Shown piece by piece: positions 25,577-33,876 of a stretch of 64,000 nt of DNA (positions are counted from its first letter, which is position 1; the number at the start of each line of letters is the position of its first letter). This stretch comes from an uncultured Pseudomonadota bacterium (GTDB taxonomy: Bacteria; Myxococcota_A; UBA796; GCA-2862545): positions 248,001 to 312,000 of the forward strand of contig CAJXTB010000004.1 of the NCBI GenBank assembly GCA_913061235.1, in the 5' to 3' direction. A program made the position numbers and the translations under genes. The notes below the pieces were generated by a model that saw only the letters and a list, made by a program, of their open reading frames with translations, ran no database searches and had not been told where the DNA came from.

Positions 25577-26544
25577 GGCGTGGTCTCCACTGCACGCCAG
25601 CACGCTGTGCCGCACTCTTGATTGCCGACCCAATCCGGGTACGTCTGGCACCGCTCATCGGCAACGCTGCAGCGTGGGTGGAAGGTGCAGCCGGTGGGCA
25701 GGTTGCCGAGGTTTGGAGGCGAGCCGGGAATGGGGGTCAGTGCGCCGCGAGAATCCAGCCGCGGCACGGACGCCAACAAGCCCTGCGTGTATGGATGCTG
25801 TGGGTTGGCGTACAGGTCAAACACCGACGCCCGCTCAACAATGCGTCCGCCGTACATGACTGCGACCTTGTCAGCGATACCGGCCACAACACCCAAGTCA
25901 TGCGTGACCAAGATGACCGCTGTGCCTTCTTCGCGGGCCAGCTCCTGCATCAGCTCCAAGATCTGCGCTTGAATGGTGACGTCGAGAGCCGTTGTTGGCT
26001 CATCAGCCAGGAGTAGAGCCGGTTTACACGCTAGGGCCATGGCAATCATGACGCGCTGACGCATGCCACCCGAGAACTGGTGCGGGTATTGGTCGATGCG
26101 GCCACTGGGGTCGGGGATGCCCACGCGGTCCAGCATGTCGAGCGCTCGCTTTCGTGCTTCGGACCGAGAGACCTTTTGATGCAACTCGATGACTTCGCAC
26201 AGCTGGCGCGAGATGCGCATGTACGGAGTCAGCGAGGTCATCGGGTCCTGGAAAATCATGGCGATGCGGTTGCCACGCAGTTTGCGCATCTGTGATTCGG
26301 ACTGGGTCAACAGATCCACACCGTCAAAGCGAATCGAGCCGCCGGCGTAGCGACCGGGCGGAGTAGGGACGAGCTTGAGGATGGACAGGTTGGTGACGCT
26401 CTTACCCGAGCCACTCTCGCCCACAAGGCCCATGACCTCGCCGGGGCGGACGTCGAAAGACACGCCATCCACGGCCTTTACGGTGCCGTACTCGGTATCA
26501 AACCAGGTCTTCAGACCGTCTACGACCAGTAGAGGCTCGCTCAT
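25573..26544 (-). CDS. oppD: Oligopeptide ABC transporter ATP-binding protein OppD
   Basis: The 323-residue ATPase has Walker [10 protein letters not shown], signature FSGGMRQR, Walker B LLLADEP, VTHDLG, and the same C-terminal oligopeptide motif ([11 protein letters not shown]). In the Walker A the usual T after GKS is V; GKSV is common in OppD proteins. It forms the second nucleotide-binding half with OppF. It overlaps oppC and oppF by ATGA on both sides. Confidence 0.95.
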   Translation of the reverse strand: MSEPLLVVDGLKTWFDTEYGTVKAVDGVSFDVRPGEVMGLVGESGSGKSVTNLSILKLVPTPPGRYAGGSIRFDGVDLLTQSESQMRKLRGNRIAMIFQDPMTSLTPYMRISRQLCEVIELHQKVSRSEARKRALDMLDRVGIPDPSGRIDQYPHQFSGGMRQRVMIAMALACKPALLLADEPTTALDVTIQAQILELMQELAREEGTAVILVTHDLGVVAGIADKVAVMYGGRIVERASVFDLYANPQHPYTQGLLASVPRLDSRGALTPIPGSPPNLGNLPTGCTFHPRCSVADERCQTYPDWVGNQECGTACWRAVETTP

Positions 26545-27446
26545 GACTCGCTCGCGTTCGGGTCCAGGGCGTCGCGTAGGCCGTCGCCGAGGAAGTTCAT
26601 GCAGAACAGGGTGATGGCCATTGTGCCGGCGGGAAAGATCAGCAGCCAGGGCAGCAAGGTCATCGCGTTGGCGCCGTCGCTCACGAGGGTTCCCCAAGAG
26701 GCTTGTGGCTCGCGAATGCCGAGTCCCAAGAAGGACAAGAAGGCCTCGGAGAGCATGACGCCGGGAATGGTCAGCGTGGTGTACACAATCACGGGGCCCA
26801 AGGTATTCGGGACGATGTGACGCGCGATGATGCGGTGTGGAGGAACGCCAATGGCCCGGGCTGCTTCAACGAACTCGCGCTCTTTGAGGCTTAGGACCTG
26901 GCCACGGACGATTCGCGCCAAGGTGAGCCAGCTGACCAGTCCAAGGGCCGCGAACATCAGCACAAAGCTGCCGTCCAGGCCGCCGAAGCTGACTGCATCG
27001 GGCGGAACAACGGCCATGAGGACGATGACCAGCAACAGGTAGGGCACACTCATGGCGACGTCTACGAATCGCATCATGGCTGCGTCTGTGAGTCCCCCGA
27101 TGTACCCGGAGATAGCGCCGTAGGTGACGCCGATGACCAGCGAGACACTGGTGGCGACGAACGCGACCAGCAGACTGACCCGGCCACCCTGCATGGTGCG
27201 CACCATCAGGTCACGACCCAGAGCGTCTGTACCGAACGGATGCGCGAACGACGGGCGTGCGGATGACGCGCTTAGGTCTTGGCTGATGTAGTCAAGACCC
27301 ATGGTGTAGTAGGCGATGGTTGGGCCAAACACACAAAAGAGCGTGATGAAGAGCACAATGACAGCACTCGCAACGCTCATCCGGTGGCGCTTCCACCGGC
27401 GCCACGCGTCCTTCCACAAGCTGGTGCCCTGAACCACGTCACTCAT
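26541..27446 (-). CDS. oppC: Oligopeptide ABC transporter permease OppC
   Basis: The 301-residue protein has an N-terminal membrane segment (VASAVIVLFITLFCVFGPTIAY), a periplasmic loop with HPFGTDALGRDL (standard in OppC/DppC), and five further membrane helices. The EAA loop is EFVEAARAIGVPPHRIIARHI, the contact site for the ATPases. It forms the channel with OppB in the inner membrane. The start at 27446 overlaps the oppB stop (ATGA). Confidence 0.95.
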   Translation of the reverse strand: MSDVVQGTSLWKDAWRRWKRHRMSVASAVIVLFITLFCVFGPTIAYYTMGLDYISQDLSASSARPSFAHPFGTDALGRDLMVRTMQGGRVSLLVAFVATSVSLVIGVTYGAISGYIGGLTDAAMMRFVDVAMSVPYLLLVIVLMAVVPPDAVSFGGLDGSFVLMFAALGLVSWLTLARIVRGQVLSLKEREFVEAARAIGVPPHRIIARHIVPNTLGPVIVYTTLTIPGVMLSEAFLSFLGLGIREPQASWGTLVSDGANAMTLLPWLLIFPAGTMAITLFCMNFLGDGLRDALDPNASES

Positions 27447-28357
27447 GACAGCTTCACTCTTGGGTCTAGCTTGGTGTAGGCGACGTCTACTGCCAGATTC
27501 AGGAACATCAGGATGACGGCGTAGAAGCAGACAACGCCGAGGACCATACTGTAGTCGCGGTCCAGTGCAGACTGCACGAAGTAGTAGCCGAGACCGGGAA
27601 TCTGAAAGATGCTCTCGATGACCACTGTGCCCGTCAAAATGCGGGCGGTGGCGGGACCTAGCCAAGTAACGACCGGAAGAATGCCGCCGCGTAGCGCATG
27701 GCGGAACACGACCTGCCGTTCCGACAGTCCCTTTGCCCGAGCCGTACGAATGAAGTCTGTCCGGATGACTTCAAGCATGCCGGCACGAGTCAAGCGGGCA
27801 ATGTATGCCGAATACGCCAGTCCCAACGTGACCGCTGGCAACACCATTGTCGCGATGCCGTCCCAGCGAGCCGGGGGAAACCACCCTAGACTCAGGCTGA
27901 AGACATAGACGAGCAGGGGTCCCAAGACGAAGTTGGGGATGGAGATACCAATCAGGGCGACGGACATCGTTGCCCAGTCCCACGCCGTGTTCTGGCGGAT
28001 GGCACCAATGATTCCAGCGGCTGTTCCGGTCACCAGAGCGAAGGTCAGCGCCAGAGAGCCGAGCAGTAGTGAAACGGGAAAGGAGGTCTTGATGAGCTCG
28101 CCGACTGTCTCGCCGGGGCGCTTCATGCTTGGAAGCGACCCATCAATCAGGCCGGTGATGTAGCTGCCGAACTGTACATACCAAGGTTGGTCCAAGGCAA
28201 AGCGCGCTTCGAGCTGACGAACAATCTCAGGCGGAATGCTCCGCTCTGCGTCGAACGGCCCACCGGGGGCGAGACGCAGAAGCAAGAAGGTCGCAAGCGC
28301 GAGGACCAGCACCATCGGGACAATGATGAGGACCCGTCTGATGATGTAGCCGAGCAC
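27443..28357 (-). CDS. oppB: Oligopeptide ABC transporter permease OppB
   Basis: The 304-residue protein has the OppB pattern: MLGYIIRRVLIIVPMV at the N-terminus with one membrane helix, a periplasmic loop with RFALDQPWYVQFG, five more helices, and the EAA loop TARAKGLSERQVVFRHALR. It starts at GTG and is the first gene of the oppBCDF-terB operon. The 119-base gap to the divergent membrane-protein gene at 28477 should hold the promoter. Confidence 0.95.
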   Translation of the reverse strand: MLGYIIRRVLIIVPMVLVLALATFLLLRLAPGGPFDAERSIPPEIVRQLEARFALDQPWYVQFGSYITGLIDGSLPSMKRPGETVGELIKTSFPVSLLLGSLALTFALVTGTAAGIIGAIRQNTAWDWATMSVALIGISIPNFVLGPLLVYVFSLSLGWFPPARWDGIATMVLPAVTLGLAYSAYIARLTRAGMLEVIRTDFIRTARAKGLSERQVVFRHALRGGILPVVTWLGPATARILTGTVVIESIFQIPGLGYYFVQSALDRDYSMVLGVVCFYAVILMFLNLAVDVAYTKLDPRVKLS

Positions 28358-28476
28358 GGCGGCAATCTAGCACGCTGTCGGGCGTCATAGTGGGCGCTCT
28401 GGTGCAATCGATGTGTCGTGGAGTCACGTCACCAGTCCCGCAGGCGGATAGTGGGGCCAGCACAAGGGAGATGGCG

Positions 28477-28968
28477 ATGTATTTCGGGCAATTCTACATC
28501 GACTGGTACACCGGTCCGCAGTTCGCCCTGGCGCTGGGTGCGGTGCTCTCGTTGTTCATGGGCTCGGGCGTGGTGTTGGTTGCAGCCCTGCGCGCCGTCC
28601 TCAAGGGCTGGTTCCCGTCGGCTGTCGGCCTCGCGGGTACCGCCGCATTCATCCCGATTGCCACCATCATGACCATGATTGCTGGCCCGTACTTTGAGCA
28701 GATCTGGAACTGGGTCATCTACCAGTCGTCGTGGTTTGGTGGCAGTGCGTATTCCTACGGGTACGCCTACGCCTACCAGTCCTCGATTCCCTGGAAGCCC
28801 GACTTGACCGTTCTGTACTACGGCATTCCCACAGGTCAGTCCCTTGCAATGGGCGGCGCCGCTGTAGCGCTGGGTCTGATGGGCCTCTCGGCAAACCTGT
28901 TGATTCCATTCGGCCGCGGTGGCGCCTTCACCCGGGATGTGGATGAGGACACCCCGGGTCCCGCATAG
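28477..28968 (+). CDS. Integral membrane protein of unknown function
   Basis: The 163-residue protein has about four hydrophobic helices (ALALGAVLSLFMGSGVVLVAAL, AVGLAGTAAFIPIATIMTMIAG, and two near the end) and an aromatic-rich loop (SAYSYGYAYAYQSS). The tail is acidic. No family is recognised. The start at 28477 has AAGGGAG 6 bases before it. It sits alone on the plus strand between oppB and oppA, and its stop is only six bases from the oppA stop. Confidence 0.7.
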   Translation: MYFGQFYIDWYTGPQFALALGAVLSLFMGSGVVLVAALRAVLKGWFPSAVGLAGTAAFIPIATIMTMIAGPYFEQIWNWVIYQSSWFGGSAYSYGYAYAYQSSIPWKPDLTVLYYGIPTGQSLAMGGAAVALGLMGLSANLLIPFGRGGAFTRDVDEDTPGPA

Positions 28969-28974
28969 GGCGCT

Positions 28975-31212
28975 CTACCGGTCCAGCCACACATGCTGAA
29001 GGGGATGCTGGTCCATCAGGTTGCTGTGGTAGCCGCGGACGTCCGGCTGCCGTAGCTCAACGTCGGCGTACCAGTAGATGGGTAGGAAGGGCATTTCATC
29101 CGCCAAGATGAGCTCTGCCTGGCGCAACAGCTCTAGTCGGGCTTCCGGGTTGGGTTCGCGTCCAGCGGCGTCAATCAAGGCGTCGTATTCGGTGTTTGAC
29201 CAGCCTGTTTCGTTGTTTCCGCCGTTCGTGACCCACAGGTCCAGGAAGGTGTTCGGGTCCAGGTAGTCACCAATCCACCCGGCTCTAGCGATGTCGTACT
29301 CCATCGCGTGCACCGTCTTGAGGTAGGTCTTCCACTCGCGGTTCTCGAGCTCAATCTCAATGCCCAGGTGTTGACGCCACTGCTCTTGAATGACCGCGGC
29401 CACGAGCTTGTGGGACTCGAGGGTGTTGTACAAGATGGAGACCGAGGGGAAGCCTTCGCCCCCTGGAAAGCCCGCTTCAGCGAGCAGGCGCTGGGCTTCT
29501 TCGGGGTCGAAAGTGGGTCCTGGAGCGCCGGTGTAGCCAGGCAAACCGGGCGGCACGATGTGGCTCGCCGGTAGGTCGCCCTTGCGGTTGACCAGCACAA
29601 CGTCGTCGCGGTTGATGGCCATGGAGAGCGCACGTCGCACCCGGGCATCGTCCAGCGGTGGGACGGTGGTGTTCAGGCGGTAGAAGTAGGTCGACAGCTT
29701 GGGTGTGCTGTGGAAGTCCTCTTTCTCGGACAGCATGGGGATGAACACAGCCGGGACGTCGTTGGCGACGACGAAGTCGGTGTATCCAGCACGGTATAGG
29801 TTGACCGAGGTGGTCTGGTTGTCGATGGAGTAGGCGATGACGTGGTCAATGCGCACGTCGTCTGCGTTCCACCACTCTTCGTTCTTGTCCAAGACCCACT
29901 TGTCGCGAACGACATGCTCTTGTAGCGTGAAGGGCCCGTTACTGACGATGTTCTCAGGGCGTGTCCATCGTGCACCATGGGCCATGACGGCTTCCTTGGG
30001 AACGGCGCGCAGGGTGGTGTGGCTCGTCTGCTGTAAGAAGTAGGGGGCGACGCCCTCCAAGCGGACGGACAGGGTGTGGTCGTCCGTCGCACGCATGCCC
30101 AACGCACTGGGCGTGGTGATGAGCTGGCCTGCGGTCACTTGGATGCGACGCTCGGGTGGAGGCTGGACGAGCTCAGCCACGGCCATGTCGACGGGGACGT
30201 CGTCGGTGCCGACTGCGTCGGGCTCAGCGACCTCGGGGAGCGCGCCAACGAAGTCGATAGGTGGGCGCACGATGGCGTCGTACCGAATCCGGTCCGCTCG
30301 GGGGTGGCTGAGTGCGGACGTGACTAGCCAGCCGAAGCGCTGGTTCTTACCGTCGTATACAAACGCATTGGCACCGCTGATGCGCCTTAGAACCACGGTG
30401 TCGCCGGCGTCGAGCGTTGAGACCACCGCACCATCGTCGTTGCGAATGTCCGAGGTGGTGGTCACCACGCGCTCGGCGGCCATGGGGTAGGCGGTTCGGG
30501 TGTGTTCGCGTGACACCCAGCCTGTCGTCAGGGTGTCGCCTTCGCAGTTCATCAGCGCCACTTGGTCGCCGAGGCTCGGGCAGGCCGGGTTGAACTGAAC
30601 CCGGACAAAATCTTCAGTCGATTCTACGACTTCGACGACGGCATCCACGGGCGCTGGCTGTCCGTCGGCATCGCTCACAGAGGCGAGCAGGACAGCGTCG
30701 TCTCCGAGGCCGACCACGTTCGAGCCCACCAGCTCTAAGGTCTCGCCTGCAACGACGTCGCCAACATTCTCTGCGAGCACATGCAGTCGGCTCTCATTGT
30801 ATCGCTGGGCACCCGAGACCGAGTACAGCTGCTGCGCATAGCGTCCCAAAAAGATGGGATGAACTACGCGCTCCCAGCTCCACGCAAAGTCGTGTGCGGT
30901 CACCGGGCGTCCGTTGGTCCAGGTGGCGTTTTGACGAAGGTGGAAGGTGTATCCCCGGCCGTCTGGGTGCGTTTCCCAGGACGCTGCAATGCCCGGGCGC
31001 GGCGATAGGTCTACGGGGTCGTACTCGGTCAGACCGTCGAACAGAGCGCCAATGATTCGCCCGTCCGGGTGACCTGTGGCTTGGCCTGGATCGATGTACT
31101 CCGGTTCGGTGGCGTTGTTGAACACCAACATCTTGGCGTCTTCGCCGCTGCGAGACAGAGCGAAGGTAGGGCCGGAAGGGCCGCAGCTGATGAGTAGTAG
31201 TAGGGCAATCAT
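28975..31212 (-). CDS. oppA: Oligopeptide-binding lipoprotein OppA with a large internal insertion
   Basis: The 745-residue lipoprotein has lipobox LLLLISC (Cys near residue 10). The SBP_bac_5 fold is clear: EPEYIDPGQATGHPDGRI, LFDGLTEYDP, then TWTNGRPVTAHDFAWSWERV near 105, and from about 360 SALGMRATDDHTLSVRLEG, ENIVSNGPFTLQEH and LLAEAGFPGGEGFP. OppA proteins are usually about 530-600 residues. The excess is a stretch of roughly 200 residues (about 150-355) inserted before the DDHTL segment. It holds SH3-like beta motifs (for example DAGDTVVLRRISG, FGWLVTSAL). It captures peptides for OppBCDF, whose genes lie 0.6 kb further along the same strand, separated by an opposite-strand gene. Confidence 0.92.
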   Translation of the reverse strand: MIALLLLISCGPSGPTFALSRSGEDAKMLVFNNATEPEYIDPGQATGHPDGRIIGALFDGLTEYDPVDLSPRPGIAASWETHPDGRGYTFHLRQNATWTNGRPVTAHDFAWSWERVVHPIFLGRYAQQLYSVSGAQRYNESRLHVLAENVGDVVAGETLELVGSNVVGLGDDAVLLASVSDADGQPAPVDAVVEVVESTEDFVRVQFNPACPSLGDQVALMNCEGDTLTTGWVSREHTRTAYPMAAERVVTTTSDIRNDDGAVVSTLDAGDTVVLRRISGANAFVYDGKNQRFGWLVTSALSHPRADRIRYDAIVRPPIDFVGALPEVAEPDAVGTDDVPVDMAVAELVQPPPERRIQVTAGQLITTPSALGMRATDDHTLSVRLEGVAPYFLQQTSHTTLRAVPKEAVMAHGARWTRPENIVSNGPFTLQEHVVRDKWVLDKNEEWWNADDVRIDHVIAYSIDNQTTSVNLYRAGYTDFVVANDVPAVFIPMLSEKEDFHSTPKLSTYFYRLNTTVPPLDDARVRRALSMAINRDDVVLVNRKGDLPASHIVPPGLPGYTGAPGPTFDPEEAQRLLAEAGFPGGEGFPSVSILYNTLESHKLVAAVIQEQWRQHLGIEIELENREWKTYLKTVHAMEYDIARAGWIGDYLDPNTFLDLWVTNGGNNETGWSNTEYDALIDAAGREPNPEARLELLRQAELILADEMPFLPIYWYADVELRQPDVRGYHSNLMDQHPLQHVWLDR

Positions 31213-31408
31213 GGGGCCATCCTATGACGCCGGACGTGTTCATGGGGTTGCCAGACCGGCATGCTCCGCTGATGACCTGCTAGGGGACGCATTGATCGCT
31301 CGGTCGAGCACATTGTTGTTGGCCTCTCAGGGTGTACAAGAGCCGGTGCCAGAATTTTTGGAGTAAATTTTTCGGTTGACCGGATATTCTTTTCCGACAG
31401 GGGGTCCT

Positions 31409-32542
31409 TTGAGTCGAGACGTTGCGCCACCACTTAGAGACGGGCGCTACCGATTGGTAGCGATGGTCGGCTCTGGTGCGTCTGCGACTGTCTACCGTGC
31501 GTTCGACACACGTCTCGAGGTCTATCGGGCGGTCAAGCTGCTCCACGACCGGCACCGCCGCGACATCAAGACCCGGCATCGCTTCGAAGAAGAGGCGGCA
31601 GTCATCGCGAGCCTGCGTCACCGCAACATTGTCACGGTGTACGACATTGATGCGGAACGGGGAAAGCCGTTCATCGTGATGGACTATGCGCCGGGCGGCT
31701 CGTTGATGCAGCGCATTGATCGGCTTGGCAGCTTGGAGCCAACTGCCGCGGTTCACACCATGATCGATGTGCTGGATGCGCTGCAGACGGCGCATGAGCG
31801 CGGCATCATTCACCGCGACGTCAAGCCTCACAATATTCTGTTTGGCATTGATGATGTGCCACTGCTGACCGACTTTGGCGTTGCCCTTAGGATTGATGAC
31901 CGCATGACTCCGCGCACGCGGAATCGAATCTTGGGCACGCCCACGTACATGTCCCCCGAGCAGGCTCACAACTCTGAGAGCGCCGGCCCCCGCTCCGATG
32001 TCTACAGCGCGGGCCTCTGTCTGTACGTCATGCTGTCGGGTCGCCAGCCTTTCGCTGGGCATGAAGTGGCTGACGCCCGGGAAGAGCTGGAGCACATTGA
32101 CCCTCGCTTGGCCGAGATTGCTATGCGTGCATGCTCCCCCAGCGCTGATGACCGCTACCCGTCTGCCGCTGCAATGGCAGACGCGCTGTGTGAGGTAGGT
32201 GCGCAGCTTCCCGTGTTCCGCCCAGAGACGCTGCATACACCGGGCACGGCACCGCTTCGCTATCTGGCTCCGCCGTCCATCCCACCCATGGATGAGACCT
32301 GGCCGCCAGGTCTTCGCTCAGACGAGCCGACCGAAGACTCAGCGACTCCGTCGACTCCAACGCCTGAGCGCTTCTTGGAAGCGCCGAGCCTCGAAGCCTC
32401 CGAGCGGCGACCCATGCCTCCAGCGCGCATGGCACCCATCAACCCCATCGCGGTGACCCTGCTTGTGTTGCTGTTCGTGGGGGCGTCCGCCACAACGTGG
32501 TTTGTGCTTAATCGCCTTGTGCCGGCGCTTGCAGCACCTTGA
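31409..32542 (+). CDS. Ser/Thr protein kinase with C-terminal membrane anchor
   Basis: The 377-residue protein has a complete Hanks-type kinase (about residues 14-275): VGSGASATVYRAF, Lys43 in AVKLL, HRDVKPHN (His135-Asp137), TDFGVAL, MSPEQ. A Pro-rich linker leads to a single membrane segment at about 348-366 and a very short outside tail, so it has no sensor domain of its own. The start is TTG at 31409 with AGGGGG 5 bases upstream; an upstream TTG at 31376 lacks one. The 3' end overlaps the convergent DUF2779 gene by 35 bases. Confidence 0.93.
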   Translation: MSRDVAPPLRDGRYRLVAMVGSGASATVYRAFDTRLEVYRAVKLLHDRHRRDIKTRHRFEEEAAVIASLRHRNIVTVYDIDAERGKPFIVMDYAPGGSLMQRIDRLGSLEPTAAVHTMIDVLDALQTAHERGIIHRDVKPHNILFGIDDVPLLTDFGVALRIDDRMTPRTRNRILGTPTYMSPEQAHNSESAGPRSDVYSAGLCLYVMLSGRQPFAGHEVADAREELEHIDPRLAEIAMRACSPSADDRYPSAAAMADALCEVGAQLPVFRPETLHTPGTAPLRYLAPPSIPPMDETWPPGLRSDEPTEDSATPSTPTPERFLEAPSLEASERRPMPPARMAPINPIAVTLLVLLFVGASATTWFVLNRLVPALAAP

Positions 32543-33842
32543 GCAGTCCCTCGTGGATGACCTGAACGGCCACAACATCTCGGTCGCAGTAGGCAACAAG
32601 GTCCGCTCGCACGTCCTCGCTGACGAGGCCTCGTCGAATGCCCAGTGCCAACAAGGCGGCGTCTCGTCCGTTGCGGATGGCGAGGTCTCGGTAGGAGAAG
32701 TCGCGGTCGAACGCGCCGGCCACCGCTTTGACGCTGTACATCCCGCCGAGGGCTGCGCTCCAGAAGCCTGAGCGGACCGGCGCGTGTAGGTCGAAGATAC
32801 GCTCTCGGACGTCGTGAATGGCTGGGCCAAGGTCGGGGAAGAGCTTGGCCATTCGACCTAGGGTCTTGGACTCGTAGTCGGACCACACCAAGATGGGCAG
32901 GTCATCGGCAAGGGCTGCGAGTAGGGACTCGGTGAAGGCCCGACGTGGGTCGGGTTCCACGCCTAGGAATGACGTGGACAGCGGCTCACCTGTGGTGCGA
33001 ATGACCCACAGGAAAGGGACGGCGTCGAAGGGGACGATGTCTGGATGTTCGGGTAGTGACGGCTGGAAGGCTTCAAAGTCCAGGGAGTGGACGGGGCCCT
33101 GCGGAACAACCGCCAGAAGATCTCGGCCAAACCAGTCTTCGCCACGGTCTGCCGCTTCGCGTGCCCCCGCCGGTGGGCTGGCATGGGGACTGCTCGCGCT
33201 GGGGCCACAATGAGACAGATAGGGGCACCGCCAGGGCACTCCGCACTGCACACCTGGCTCAATGGCCGGCTCATCTTCGAGCGACAGGACCGCACGCCAG
33301 GGTGCGGTGTCGGGGATGACAAACGGGATGACCCGGTCTGTGACTCGGACCACGCGCAGGTGGGTGTCTGGATGAATGGCACCGGCTTTCGCGCCGCGGC
33401 GAAGGTGGGCAACGTGCGCGTCAACAACGCGAATGTCTAGGGCGCCTAAGACCGCGATCTGTAGGCCAATATCGACCAGGTTGCCGCGTTTGACCTTGAG
33501 GCCTGAGCGGACGTCCACCAGCTCCCAACCGTCTGCCCGACGGCGCATGATGTCGACGCGCACGCGAATGTCGCCGGTGTCGAACACGCCCTTGTACACG
33601 GTCTGTGTGGCAGGGTCGGCCATGGCGGCGGCAGTCTGGGCAGCGGCCTCGGGGCCCCAAGAAATCGCGATGCCGCCCGGAAATTTCTCCTGGGCCAGCG
33701 CTTCCACACGACGGCCCTGGTCGCGTCGTACACGGCGTGCTTCGGGGTGTCCGGTGGGATTGGTCGCATGCGCTTCCAGCCACAATCGGCGCACACATTG
33801 GGCGCCTGCGAGCACCGCACTTCGGGAGAGGGGGTCGTTCAT
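32508..33842 (-). CDS. DUF2779 protein: nuclease-like N-terminus with Fe-S-type cysteines and RNase H-like C-terminus
   Basis: The 444-residue protein begins with a PD-(D/E)XK-like region. AQCVRRLW supplies a first Cys, VRVDIM an Asp, and ELVDVRSGLKVK stands where the family has EVKSS, so the active-site Lys appears as Arg. Three cysteines in CGVPWRCPYLSHC near residue 225 could hold a 4Fe-4S cluster with the first Cys, as in Cas4 and AddB. The C-terminal DUF2779 part is RNase H-like: SLDFEAFQP (DxE), LVWSDYESKTL, and YCDRDVVAV. It probably acts on DNA or RNA, although the first active site may be dead. Start at 33842, 34 bases from the divergent kinase gene. Confidence 0.85.
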   Translation of the reverse strand: MNDPLSRSAVLAGAQCVRRLWLEAHATNPTGHPEARRVRRDQGRRVEALAQEKFPGGIAISWGPEAAAQTAAAMADPATQTVYKGVFDTGDIRVRVDIMRRRADGWELVDVRSGLKVKRGNLVDIGLQIAVLGALDIRVVDAHVAHLRRGAKAGAIHPDTHLRVVRVTDRVIPFVIPDTAPWRAVLSLEDEPAIEPGVQCGVPWRCPYLSHCGPSASSPHASPPAGAREAADRGEDWFGRDLLAVVPQGPVHSLDFEAFQPSLPEHPDIVPFDAVPFLWVIRTTGEPLSTSFLGVEPDPRRAFTESLLAALADDLPILVWSDYESKTLGRMAKLFPDLGPAIHDVRERIFDLHAPVRSGFWSAALGGMYSVKAVAGAFDRDFSYRDLAIRNGRDAALLALGIRRGLVSEDVRADLVAYCDRDVVAVQVIHEGLLKVLQAPAQGD

Positions 33843-33876
33843 CGGCGCCGCGGGTAACCCGGCGATACAGGGACGC

